A stretch of 7,828 nucleotides of DNA from Candidatus Gottesmanbacteria bacterium RIFOXYB1_FULL_47_11 (GCA_001779455.1 MFKE01000015.1:8849-16676), one strand, 5' to 3'. Counted from the first letter of the stretch, positions 1 to 5,381 are shown. Numbers and translations: made by a program. The notes: a model not told the origin generated them from the letters alone.

Positions 1-354
1 CCGACTCGTGTTTTTCATCAACCGGAATGCCCACCGCGGAGGCTGAATAACCACATACCGGAATATTGGATGCGCATCGATCATGCGCAGGGCCGTTGCG
101 ACCATAAAAAGCCCTGCTCCAATCTGCACCCATCCCAATAGCTTCGGCGTCAGCGTTAAGGTGGCGCCGGCTAGTCCGAGGAAAAATCCCAGAAGTGTAT
201 ATGCCGCGAGTTTGAAAACGACAAAAACCAAAACCGGGGAAAAACGATGTTGTTTTTCTGCAACTGCCGTTGCCAAAAGCCCCCCCTGCACCGCCAAACA
301 GGATATACCGCCGGTTGTTAGCCCTGTCAGAAATGAAAGCCAGAGTATTGACAT
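1..354 (-). CDS. TauE/SafE-DsbD_2 type membrane transporter, partial (3' end off window)
   Basis: Reading leftward from ATG at 354-352 gives 118 codons with no stop before the edge; the C-terminal part is missing. The start reads MSILWLSFLTGLTTGGISC, with Cys19 in a GG-I-S-C-L-A-V-Q-GG-L motif, typical of the first helix of sulfite-exporter TauE/SafE, UreH-like and DsbD_2 proteins. Hydrophobic helices lie at about 3-28, 40-62 and 68-90. Homologues usually have a second half with another Cys motif (PCG), which would lie outside the window. The family is often found beside copper genes, sometimes fused to HMA or cupredoxin domains; a role in copper or thiol trafficking is therefore inferred, not shown. 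The upstream frame is closed at 373-375, so this start is the only ATG. No Shine-Dalgarno is visible and the predicted leader is about 10 nt. The gene diverges from csoR and probably shares its operator. Confidence 0.8.
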   Translation of the reverse strand, partial: MSILWLSFLTGLTTGGISCLAVQGGLLATAVAEKQHRFSPVLVFVVFKLAAYTLLGFFLGLAGATLTLTPKLLGWVQIGAGLFMVATALRMIDAHPIFRYVVIQPPRWAFRLMKNTSR

Positions 355-376
355 AGTATTTGAACAAGTGTATTAT
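348..376 (+). promoter_or_regulatory. csoR-copA operon promoter
   Basis: The -35 box TTGACA (348-353) and -10 box TATTAT (371-376) are separated by exactly 17 nt, an almost consensus housekeeping-sigma promoter. Transcription should start near 383, about 21 nt before the csoR ATG. The -35 box overlaps the start codon of the divergent membrane gene. Confidence 0.75.
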
Positions 377-402
377 ATCCCCATAGGGGGGATAAAAGTC
401 AA
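372..402 (-). promoter_or_regulatory. Divergent promoter for the TauE-like gene
   Basis: On the minus strand TATAAT occupies 377-372 and TTGACT 402-397, with a 19-nt spacer. The spacer is longer than the usual 17 nt and contains the CsoR-type palindrome. The -10 box overlaps the opposing -10 box (371-376). Transcription would start near 365, leaving a leader of about 10 nt before ATG at 354. The -10 is perfect, but the spacer makes the -35 less certain. Confidence 0.5.
376..394. promoter_or_regulatory. Candidate CsoR operator
   Basis: TATCCCCATAGGGGGGATA is a near-perfect inverted repeat: TATCCCC, then AT/AG around the centre, then GGGGATA with G-tract slippage. It matches the known architecture of CsoR operators (AT-flanked C-tract and G-tract, GC-rich and palindromic). 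It covers the start site of the csoR promoter and lies in the spacer of the opposing promoter, so one repressor assembly could block both directions and be released by Cu(I). The copper regulator encoded 10 nt downstream supports the call. Confidence 0.75.
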
Positions 403-403
403 T

Positions 404-682
404 ATGCCTAAAGGTATACCAAGAGACCAATCTGTTCAACACGCTATTCTCCATCGTTTTCAGATTATCGATGGTAACGTATCGCGGATTATCGATATGG
501 TGAAACACGGTGAATACTGCATTGATATCATCCATCAAACAATGGCTGTGGAATCAGCGCTCAAAAAGGTAAACCAACTCATACTCAAAAATCATATGGA
601 AACGTGCGTTGCGGCGGAAATCAAAAAGGGTAATACCGATGAAGTAATTGCAGAAGTTATGAGGGTGATGGAGAAAAAATAA
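404..682 (+). CDS. csoR: CsoR-family copper-sensing repressor
   Basis: This 92-residue all-helical protein is of the CsoR/RcnR/FrmR (DUF156) family. The Cu(I) ligand set Cys-His-Cys is present as C39 (in GEYCIDII), H64 and C68 (in HMETC), matching CsoR rather than the RcnR nickel or FrmR formaldehyde signatures. Early basic residues and the RIIDMVKHG stretch fit the DNA-contacting first helices. In characterised members the apo tetramer represses and Cu(I) binding releases DNA. ATG at 404 was chosen because it lies just after the promoter and operator and gives family-typical length; the frame stays open upstream, but that part is antisense to the divergent gene. The only purine-rich stretch upstream is the operator G-tract, about 12 nt away. 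First gene of a four-gene operon. Confidence 0.93.
   Translation: MPKGIPRDQSVQHAILHRFQIIDGNVSRIIDMVKHGEYCIDIIHQTMAVESALKKVNQLILKNHMETCVAAEIKKGNTDEVIAEVMRVMEKK
670..673 (+). promoter_or_regulatory. Ribosome binding site of the 26-residue microprotein
   Basis: GGAG lies 8 nt before ATG 682-684, inside the end of csoR. The good spacing supports real translation of a gene that is too short to call by coding statistics. Confidence 0.65.
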
Positions 683-762
683 TGGACAAACTTATTGTCA
701 CCATAGCAGGAATCGGGCTTATTGCCTTTATCTACTGGTTTTTCTTCGGAAAAAAGAAATAA
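682..762 (+). CDS. 26-residue single-TM copper-locus microprotein
   Basis: The ATG shares its first base with the last base of the csoR stop (TAATG), has a good ribosome binding site, and its TAA at 760-762 is 1 nt before the copA ATG. The peptide is MDKLIVTIAGIGLIA, then FIYWFFFG and KKK: one transmembrane helix (about 4-21) with an aromatic cap and a tri-lysine cytosolic tail, so N-out/C-in is likely. From memory, this resembles the N-terminal membrane anchor of small cupredoxin proteins encoded beside copA (an ...IYWFFFGKK segment followed by a copper-binding beta domain). Here the stop comes right after the anchor and no cupredoxin domain follows in any frame, because copA begins immediately. 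It may be an anchor-only relic or a functional CopA-associated microprotein. Its translation probably also feeds ribosomes to copA, whose own site is weak. Confidence 0.75.
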   Translation: MDKLIVTIAGIGLIAFIYWFFFGKKK

Positions 763-763
763 T

Positions 764-2905
764 ATGAAAACATCCTTCCCCATCGTAGGCATGCACTGTG
801 CAAGCTGTGCAAGCCTGATTGAAAAAAAATTGAAAAAAACTCCGGGCGTGACTGCCGCTGCAGTTAATTACGGCAGCGAGCAAGCGGTGGTAGAGGGAGA
901 CACCACGGTCACCCCCTCCGTATTATCCTCAGCCGTCTCGGATATCGGCTACAAGGCAATCTTTTCGGACGATCCTACGGTAAAAGATCAGGCCAAAACG
1001 AGTGAACTGCGCCTATTACAGCGCAAGGTAGTCGTTTCGACGACACTGACTATTCTTATTCTCATCGGAAGTCTTCCGCATATGCTTCCGGGTTATTTTA
1101 TGTATCTGGAGCTCCCCGCGTGGGTGCTGCTTCTTTTGACTCTCCCGGTCCAATTTTGGGCCGGCCGGGATTTTTATCTGGCTACCTGGTCCGGACTCAA
1201 AAACAGAGCGGCAAGTATGGATACGCTTATTACAATCGGCACATCTGCCGCATTTGGCTATTCACTGGCCATTACCCTGTTGGGCCCACAAATGACCACG
1301 TGGGGATTCCCCAAAACGCTCTACTTTGACGTTGCCTCAGTCGTCGTCACGCTCATTTTACTGGGGCGGGTATTGGAGGCCAGAGCCAAGGCCCATACCG
1401 GGGATGCCATCAAAAAACTTCTGCATCTCTCTGCCAAAACCGCCCGCGTTGTACGCGACGGCCGGGAGACGGACATTCCGATTGAAAACGTGAAAGTCGG
1501 CGACATCATCCGTGTCCGGCCGGGAGAAAAAATTCCGGTTGACGGAAAAATTACGGACGGATTTTCCGGTATCGATGAATCCATGATCACCGGCGAATCC
1601 ATACCGGTGGAAAAAAAGGCCGGAGATATGGTTATCGGCGCCACAATCAACAAAACCGGAACATTTCTTTTTGTCGCCACAAAAGTAGGAAGCGCGACCA
1701 TGCTTTCACAAATTATCCGTATGGTAGGTGAAGCCCAAAGCTCCCGCGCTCCCATTGCCCGGCTTGCAGACACCGTATCGTCCTACTTTGTACCGATTGT
1801 TCTTATGCTCGGGGTCGCGACATTCATCGTATGGTTTGATACGGGGACATTTATTCAGGCGTTTACCAATATGATTGCCGTCCTCATTATCGCCTGCCCG
1901 TGTGCCATGGGTCTTGCCACCCCTACGGCAATTATGGTGGGAACAGGCAAAGGGGCCGAGCACGGCATTCTTATTAAGAATGCGGAAAGCCTGGAAATTG
2001 CAAATAAAATAACCGTGGCGGTTTTTGATAAAACAGGTACGCTCACGCAAGGCAAACCCGTGGTCACGGACATCGTCCCCCCTTCGGTTTTACCCATAGC
2101 AGCAGCTCTTGAAAAAGGATCGGAGCATTCCCTTGCCGCAGCGATACTGGAAAAAGCCGGTGATCAAGCTCTTGCGCCGGTGACCAAATTCAAAGCTGTT
2201 CCGGGGGTCGGAATTTCGGGAGTAATCCGCGGCAAAGAATACGTTTTCGGGAAACCGAAACAAGCGTACCCTGATATGGAACAACAGGGAAAAACGGTCA
2301 TGGAGCTCACCCAAAAGGGAAAAACGCTTGGCATTATCGCGGTTGCCGATACGCTGAAGCCGGAAGCCAAAGAGACGGTGGCGCATCTTGAATCTATGGG
2401 TGTTACTGTTTGGATGGTGACAGGCGACAACCAGCGGACGGCCCGGGCCATCGCCAAACAAGCGGGCATTACCAATGTTCTTGCGGGCGTTTTACCGGAT
2501 CAAAAAGCGCAGAATATTAATCAGTTAAAGAAAAACGGCCATGTAGTGGCGTTTGTCGGCGACGGCATCAATGATGCGCCCGCCCTTGCTGCAGCTACGG
2601 TCGGGATTGCTATGGGAACAGGTACAGATGTGGCTATAGAGTCTGCCGGAATTACATTATTGAACAAAAATCTTACCAGTGTCATTTCTGCGATTAAATT
2701 ATCGCGGGCAACCCTTTCCATCATTAAACAAAACCTCTTTTGGGCATTTGGATATAATGTCATCCTCATTCCGGTTGCCATGGGTGTGCTCTACCCCGTT
2801 GCCGGGATATTTTTAAACCCAGCCCTTGCCGCATTTGCCATGGCGGCGTCAAGCATCTCCGTCGTGACCAATTCGTTGCGGCTCAAAACAGTAAAATTGT
2901 CATAA
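764..2905 (+). CDS. copA: Cu(I)-exporting P1B-1-type ATPase CopA
   Basis: This 713-residue pump uses ATP to move Cu+ out of the cytosol. It has one N-terminal heavy-metal-associated domain (about 1-68) with GMHCASC, ligands C12 and C15. Transmembrane segments follow from about residue 85. The actuator loop has TGES at 276-279, TM6 has the copper-binding CPC at 378-380, and the phosphorylation site DKTGTLT begins at D422. TGDN is at 553-556 and GDGIND at 599-604. The last helices carry YN (in GYNVILIP) and MAASS, the Cu+-specific P1B-1 signature. The nucleotide-domain SEHP motif reads SEHS (453-456): the ATP-contacting His455 is kept but Pro is Ser. Length is normal for a single-HMA CopA. ATG 764 is 1 nt after the microprotein stop; only a weak GGA-rich tract precedes it, suggesting translational coupling. 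Induction by copper through CsoR is expected. Confidence 0.97.
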   Translation: MKTSFPIVGMHCASCASLIEKKLKKTPGVTAAAVNYGSEQAVVEGDTTVTPSVLSSAVSDIGYKAIFSDDPTVKDQAKTSELRLLQRKVVVSTTLTILILIGSLPHMLPGYFMYLELPAWVLLLLTLPVQFWAGRDFYLATWSGLKNRAASMDTLITIGTSAAFGYSLAITLLGPQMTTWGFPKTLYFDVASVVVTLILLGRVLEARAKAHTGDAIKKLLHLSAKTARVVRDGRETDIPIENVKVGDIIRVRPGEKIPVDGKITDGFSGIDESMITGESIPVEKKAGDMVIGATINKTGTFLFVATKVGSATMLSQIIRMVGEAQSSRAPIARLADTVSSYFVPIVLMLGVATFIVWFDTGTFIQAFTNMIAVLIIACPCAMGLATPTAIMVGTGKGAEHGILIKNAESLEIANKITVAVFDKTGTLTQGKPVVTDIVPPSVLPIAAALEKGSEHSLAAAILEKAGDQALAPVTKFKAVPGVGISGVIRGKEYVFGKPKQAYPDMEQQGKTVMELTQKGKTLGIIAVADTLKPEAKETVAHLESMGVTVWMVTGDNQRTARAIAKQAGITNVLAGVLPDQKAQNINQLKKNGHVVAFVGDGINDAPALAAATVGIAMGTGTDVAIESAGITLLNKNLTSVISAIKLSRATLSIIKQNLFWAFGYNVILIPVAMGVLYPVAGIFLNPALAAFAMAASSISVVTNSLRLKTVKLS

Positions 2906-2908
2906 CCT

Positions 2909-3226
2909 ATGACGCCTCTGCAGGAACAAACCTATCTACTACTCAAAACCGTTCCGCCGGGCCGCGTAACAACGTATAAGGCGCTTGCAGATGCACTCGG
3001 GACACGCGCATACCGCACCATCGGTCAATTTATGAAACGGAATCCGTACGCCCCGGGAGTGCCGTGTCACCGGGTGGTTGCCGCGAGCGGCACAATCGGC
3101 GGATTCATGGGAAAAACGGACGGGAAGGAAATTGCCAAGAAAATCCGGTTACTGCGATCGGAAGGAGTCCGGATCCGGCGACATCGCGTCGTGGATTTTA
3201 CTTCCGTCGTATTCACGTTTCAATGA
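2909..3226 (+). CDS. ogt: Single-domain O6-alkylguanine-DNA alkyltransferase (MGMT C-terminal domain)
   Basis: This 105-residue protein consists only of the catalytic DNA-binding domain (Pfam DNA_binding_1). The acceptor motif PCHRV is intact at 52-56 with Cys53, so it has the nucleophile needed for suicidal alkyl transfer, unlike ATL proteins, where that Cys is replaced. The winged-helix part is PPGRVTTYKALADALG, the arginine finger region RAYRTIG is at about 33-39, and GGFMGK follows the active site. The usual N-terminal RNase-H-like domain is absent; such short forms occur in archaea and small-genome bacteria. The start lies 3 nt after the copA stop and no separate promoter is visible, so it is probably co-transcribed with the copper genes. 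The stop overlaps the stop of the convergent Crp/Fnr gene. The family call is secure; activity without the N-terminal domain is inferred. Confidence 0.9.
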   Translation: MTPLQEQTYLLLKTVPPGRVTTYKALADALGTRAYRTIGQFMKRNPYAPGVPCHRVVAASGTIGGFMGKTDGKEIAKKIRLLRSEGVRIRRHRVVDFTSVVFTFQ

Positions 3227-3876
3227 CTATATGCGGCGAGTTCCGTTTCAAGATCCCGCATACACGGAATGACCAGTCGGCGTTTCCGATATTCGATAAT
3301 ACCCCGCTCTTTCAGTGTTTCTACATGAATACTGGCAGTTTCGCGCGTGGTACCGACCCAGGCGGAAATCTCCCGGTGCGTTACCGGCACCGACAAGACG
3401 ACTACAGTCCCCTCCCTCACCCCAAGATTGTGTGCAAGATACAAAAGGAGAAAAATAATCCTGGTGTATGCATCGTGCATAATCAGATATTCCATCCGCC
3501 GCATCATCCCGCTCACCCCCAACAGCAACCTGCTGGTTAGGTTGTACACAACATCAGGGTGTGTATGAAGAAATGCGAGCGTTACCTCTTTGGGTGCCCG
3601 CCACAACTCAACAGCGGTAATGGCCTCGTAATAATAGGCGTTCGGGGTGTTGTTTATTGTCCACGTCATGGGGAAAAACGAATGCGGCTTAAAAATATGG
3701 ATCATAAATACCGCTCCGGTCGTCCCAATGACATACTGCCGCACGTATCCGCGGGTTATAAAAAATACGCCTTGCGGCGTATCGTCAGCCCGGATGATGA
3801 TTTCACATTTTTTTAATTTTATCCTCGTATATTGCTCAAAAAATGACGTAAGCGCGGCCACCGGTGCCTGACACAT
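3220..3876 (-). CDS. Crp/Fnr-family transcriptional regulator
   Basis: This 218-residue protein has a cNMP-binding beta-roll (about 14-95, with GVFFITRGYVRQYV) and a long dimerisation helix (about 100-150). A C-terminal HTH_Crp domain (about 160-215) has the recognition-helix stretch VTHREISAWVG then TTRETASIHVETL. The RET triad matches CRP Arg180/Glu181; the position equivalent to CRP Arg185 is not Arg. The phosphate-binding cassette lacks the Arg-Ser pair that holds cAMP, and only Cys2, Cys24 and Cys205 occur, so neither a CRP-like cAMP sensor nor an FNR 4Fe-4S sensor is supported. The effector is unknown. The start ATG (3876-3874) lies inside a palindrome (3875-3887), suggesting autoregulation. 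It diverges from the VKOR/SDR pair, which is its most obvious candidate target. Confidence 0.92.
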   Translation of the reverse strand: MCQAPVAALTSFFEQYTRIKLKKCEIIIRADDTPQGVFFITRGYVRQYVIGTTGAVFMIHIFKPHSFFPMTWTINNTPNAYYYEAITAVELWRAPKEVTLAFLHTHPDVVYNLTSRLLLGVSGMMRRMEYLIMHDAYTRIIFLLLYLAHNLGVREGTVVVLSVPVTHREISAWVGTTRETASIHVETLKERGIIEYRKRRLVIPCMRDLETELAAYSH

Positions 3877-3887
3877 AGTTCAACTAT
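3875..3887. promoter_or_regulatory. Perfect palindrome ATAGTTcAACTAT over the regulator start
   Basis: Six-base arms with a 1-nt centre overlap the first codon of the Crp/Fnr gene. On the minus strand the upstream arm also forms TATAGT (3888-3883), which could serve as a -10 box giving a leaderless transcript at the ATG. TTGACG at 3903-3898 is another -35 candidate, but the box 17 nt away (AACTAT) is weak. A position over the start region fits an autorepression operator; binding is inferred. Confidence 0.35.
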
Positions 3888-3901
3888 ATCCCACTTCCGT
3901 C

Positions 3902-3911
3902 AACATATGTT
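3902..3911. promoter_or_regulatory. Perfect palindrome AACATATGTT in the divergent region
   Basis: This ten-base perfect palindrome touches the -35 box of the VKOR promoter (TTTACA, 3910-3915). It is a candidate operator for the divergent Crp/Fnr-type regulator or another dimeric factor. It does not match the E. coli CRP (TGTGA-N6-TCACA) or FNR (TTGAT-N4-ATCAA) consensus, so the assignment rests on position only. Confidence 0.3.
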
Positions 3912-3940
3912 TACACGCCACACGATTTTCTGTATATAAT
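3910..3940 (+). promoter_or_regulatory. Promoter of the VKOR-SDR pair
   Basis: TTTACA (3910-3915) is 17 nt from TATATA (3933-3938), or 19 nt from the perfect TATAAT (3935-3940). Either -10 places the transcription start at about 3945-3947, only a few bases before ATG 3949, so the mRNA is likely leaderless or nearly so. That agrees with the AT-only sequence and lack of a Shine-Dalgarno upstream of the gene. Confidence 0.55.
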
Positions 3941-3948
3941 ACATATAT

Positions 3949-4374
3949 ATGCAAAAACAATCCGTTGTTCTCAACCGTATTATGTTTGTCCTTGCTATCG
4001 CGGGGATTATTATGGCCGTCTATGTGACCCAGAGCTTTCTGCGGCAAGTCGGGATTGTCTGTGTCACCTCCGGCTGTGAACTGGTACGCAAAAACCCCGC
4101 AAGCTATCTCTGGGGTGTCCCTGTCCCTGCCGTCGGCTTAGTGGGATATTCCATTATCGCGCTACTGGCATTTATGCGTACGACCAATCCGGCCAAAGGA
4201 TTATTGAAAGGAATTCTGGGAATGACCGCGTTCGGTGTGGCATTTACCACATGGTTTACCTACACGGAACTGTTTATCATAAAAGGCGTCTGTATGTGGT
4301 GCGCCATCTCTACCGTCAACATGTTTGTTCTCTTTGGTATTGCAATCAAAAGCTATAGGAGTCCCCATGTTTGA
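3949..4374 (+). CDS. VKOR-family membrane disulfide oxidoreductase
   Basis: This 141-residue protein has four to five predicted membrane helices (about 8-28, 58-76, 86-106, 116-136). All four hallmark cysteines of the vitamin K epoxide reductase family are present: loop pair C38 and C43 (CVTSGC) and active-site CxxC C115-M-W-C118 at the start of the last helix. The SYLWGVPVPAVGLVGY segment (52-67) is the conserved quinone-pocket region. Bacterial VKORs re-oxidise a DsbA-type partner and pass electrons to quinone, replacing DsbB. No thioredoxin-fold partner is fused (some VKORs carry one) and none is encoded in the window. It starts at ATG 3949 without a ribosome binding site. Its end overlaps the SDR gene by 8 nt, so the two are co-transcribed. 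Confidence 0.92.
   Translation: MQKQSVVLNRIMFVLAIAGIIMAVYVTQSFLRQVGIVCVTSGCELVRKNPASYLWGVPVPAVGLVGYSIIALLAFMRTTNPAKGLLKGILGMTAFGVAFTTWFTYTELFIIKGVCMWCAISTVNMFVLFGIAIKSYRSPHV
4357..4361 (+). promoter_or_regulatory. Ribosome binding site deciding the SDR start
   Basis: AGGAG at 4357-4361 sits 5 nt before ATG 4367 within the end of the VKOR gene. It favours this ATG over the in-frame upstream codons and gives the classical SDR N-terminus. Confidence 0.7.
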
Positions 4375-5113
4375 TTTAACGGGAAAAGTCGCCCTCGTCA
4401 CCGGTGCGTCAAGCGGCATGGGGAGGGCAACAGCTCTTGCCCTCGCCACCCAGGGGGCGAAGGTCGTGGTTGCTGCCCGGCGATTGGACAAACTTCAGAC
4501 GCTCGTTGCTGAAATCAAAAATCACGGTAAAGATGCCCTTGCCGTCCAGATGGACGTGACCAAAAAATCAGAGGTCGATGCGGCGGTTGCGGCCGCAGTA
4601 AGTGCGTTCGGGCGCTTAGATATCCTCGTCAATAACGCCGGGGCCCTGGACTACTCCCCTTTCCTTACCATGACGGAAGAGAAATGGGATTTGATTATCG
4701 ACACAAACCTCAAAGGATATTTTTATGCAGCCCAGGCCGCAGCCCGCGAGATGGAAAAAAATAAATGGGGCCGCATCATCAATATTGCGTCTGTTGCATC
4801 CGGCGGCGCCGGCATCGGAATGGCAAGTCTTGTTCACTATACGGCCAGTAAAGGCGGCGTCATCGGGATGACGGAGGCCCTTGCTGCAGAACTGGGGCAA
4901 TATAATATTTTGGTCAATGCAATCGGCCCGGGAGGCATTGATACGGAAATGACTAAGGGGGCGGATATATCATCATTTGCCGCCCGGTTATCTATCAAGC
5001 GCATGGGTAAGCCGGAAGAAATTGCCGCAGCAGTCGTGTATTTTGCGTCTGACGAAGCTTCCTATACCACCGGTACAACGCTCTATGTAGACGGCGGATG
5101 GCTTGCTCAATAA
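4367..5113 (+). CDS. Classical short-chain dehydrogenase/reductase (FabG / glucose-dehydrogenase-like)
   Basis: This 248-residue Rossmann enzyme has the cofactor glycine motif TGASSGMG at 12-19. R38-R39 at the end of beta-2, with no acidic residue there, points to NADPH over NADH. NNAG is at 89-92, and the catalytic tetrad is N114, S142, Y158 and K162 (HYTASK). S142 and Y158 are 16 apart rather than the usual 13, because of a short glycine/alanine-rich insertion. The C-terminus ends YVDGGWLAQ, as in FabG-like SDRs. Length is normal. The substrate cannot be read from sequence; 3-oxoacyl-ACP reductase, sugar dehydrogenase or another carbonyl reductase are all possible. It overlaps the VKOR gene by 8 nt but has its own ribosome binding site. 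Confidence 0.92.
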   Translation: MFDLTGKVALVTGASSGMGRATALALATQGAKVVVAARRLDKLQTLVAEIKNHGKDALAVQMDVTKKSEVDAAVAAAVSAFGRLDILVNNAGALDYSPFLTMTEEKWDLIIDTNLKGYFYAAQAAAREMEKNKWGRIINIASVASGGAGIGMASLVHYTASKGGVIGMTEALAAELGQYNILVNAIGPGGIDTEMTKGADISSFAARLSIKRMGKPEEIAAAVVYFASDEASYTTGTTLYVDGGWLAQ

Positions 5114-5118
5114 TTGTG

Positions 5119-5127
5119 TGCTACTAT
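5119..5127 (+). promoter_or_regulatory. Extended -10 promoter before the 49-residue gene
   Basis: TGcTACTAT is an extended -10 element, just after the SDR stop. No good -35 box is seen at the right distance, but extended -10 promoters can work without one. Transcription would start near 5134, about 29 nt before ATG 5163. Confidence 0.4.
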
Positions 5128-5148
5128 GGGTATAGAAACTGTCTGGAC

Positions 5149-5158
5149 AGGAGGTGAT
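5149..5158 (+). promoter_or_regulatory. Near-perfect Shine-Dalgarno AGGAGGTGAT
   Basis: This ten-base match to the 16S 3' end complement has its GGAGG core ending 8 nt before ATG 5163. It is by far the strongest ribosome binding site in the window and the main evidence that the short gene after it is real. Confidence 0.85.
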
Positions 5159-5162
5159 ACTT

Positions 5163-5312
5163 ATGGCAAAGAAAAAATTTACGCATAAACTCGACATGAT
5201 GAGTATCACCGTGTTGTTGGTAATGGCTATTTTTGGCGGACTGATCGGATATTATATCGGCGTATCATCAGGGGCTAATCAAATACTCACTACCATGCAA
5301 ACACTTCCATAA
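5163..5312 (+). CDS. 49-residue single-TM microprotein, unknown function
   Basis: It opens with a basic stretch (MAKKKFTHK), followed by one membrane helix at about 14-33 and a short polar tail ending QTLP. The helix contains GGLIGYYIG, a small-xxx-small pattern that often supports helix packing or oligomerisation. The KKK flank predicts an N-in/C-out orientation. It has an excellent ribosome binding site, its own possible extended -10 promoter 36-44 nt upstream, and a strong terminator 24 nt after the stop, so it looks like an independently expressed gene. I do not recognise a family. A type I toxin-like peptide or a small subunit of a membrane complex are possible readings, but nothing here decides between them. 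Confidence 0.8.
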   Translation: MAKKKFTHKLDMMSITVLLVMAIFGGLIGYYIGVSSGANQILTTMQTLP

Positions 5313-5317
5313 CAGGC

Positions 5318-5333
5318 GTTGAACATGTTTAAC
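5318..5333. repeat. Short inverted repeat before the terminator
   Basis: GTTgAACATGTTtAAC is palindromic except for one symmetric mismatch. Its core resembles the palindrome at 3902-3911. It may simply fold as a small hairpin ahead of the terminator. Confidence 0.25.
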
Positions 5334-5335
5334 CT

Positions 5336-5363
5336 AAAAAATCCCACACACGTGGGATTTTTT
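5336..5363. terminator. Strong bidirectional intrinsic terminator
   Basis: The core stem ATCCCAC/GTGGGAT (5341-5347 with 5352-5358) has a 4-nt loop ACAC. An A-run (5336-5340) and T-run (5359-5363) extend it to 12 bp and supply a U-tract on either strand. It lies between the convergent 49-residue gene (stop 5312) and the leftward 74-residue gene (stop 5382) and should end both transcripts. Confidence 0.9.
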
Positions 5364-5381
5364 GGTGAAAAAATCTGAGAT

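Noticed and set aside
83..403. In-frame upstream extension of csoR (continuous frame from 83)
   Set aside because: This stretch is antisense to the TauE-like gene, contains the promoter and operator, and would add over 100 residues foreign to the CsoR family; ATG 404 gives the normal length.
1321..2781. Several long minus-strand frames inside copA
   Set aside because: They are antisense shadows of a gene with complete family motifs; none has a recognisable domain or start signal.
3169..3178. Palindrome CCGGATCCGG near the end of the alkyltransferase gene as a terminator
   Set aside because: It lies within coding sequence and is not followed by a T-run.
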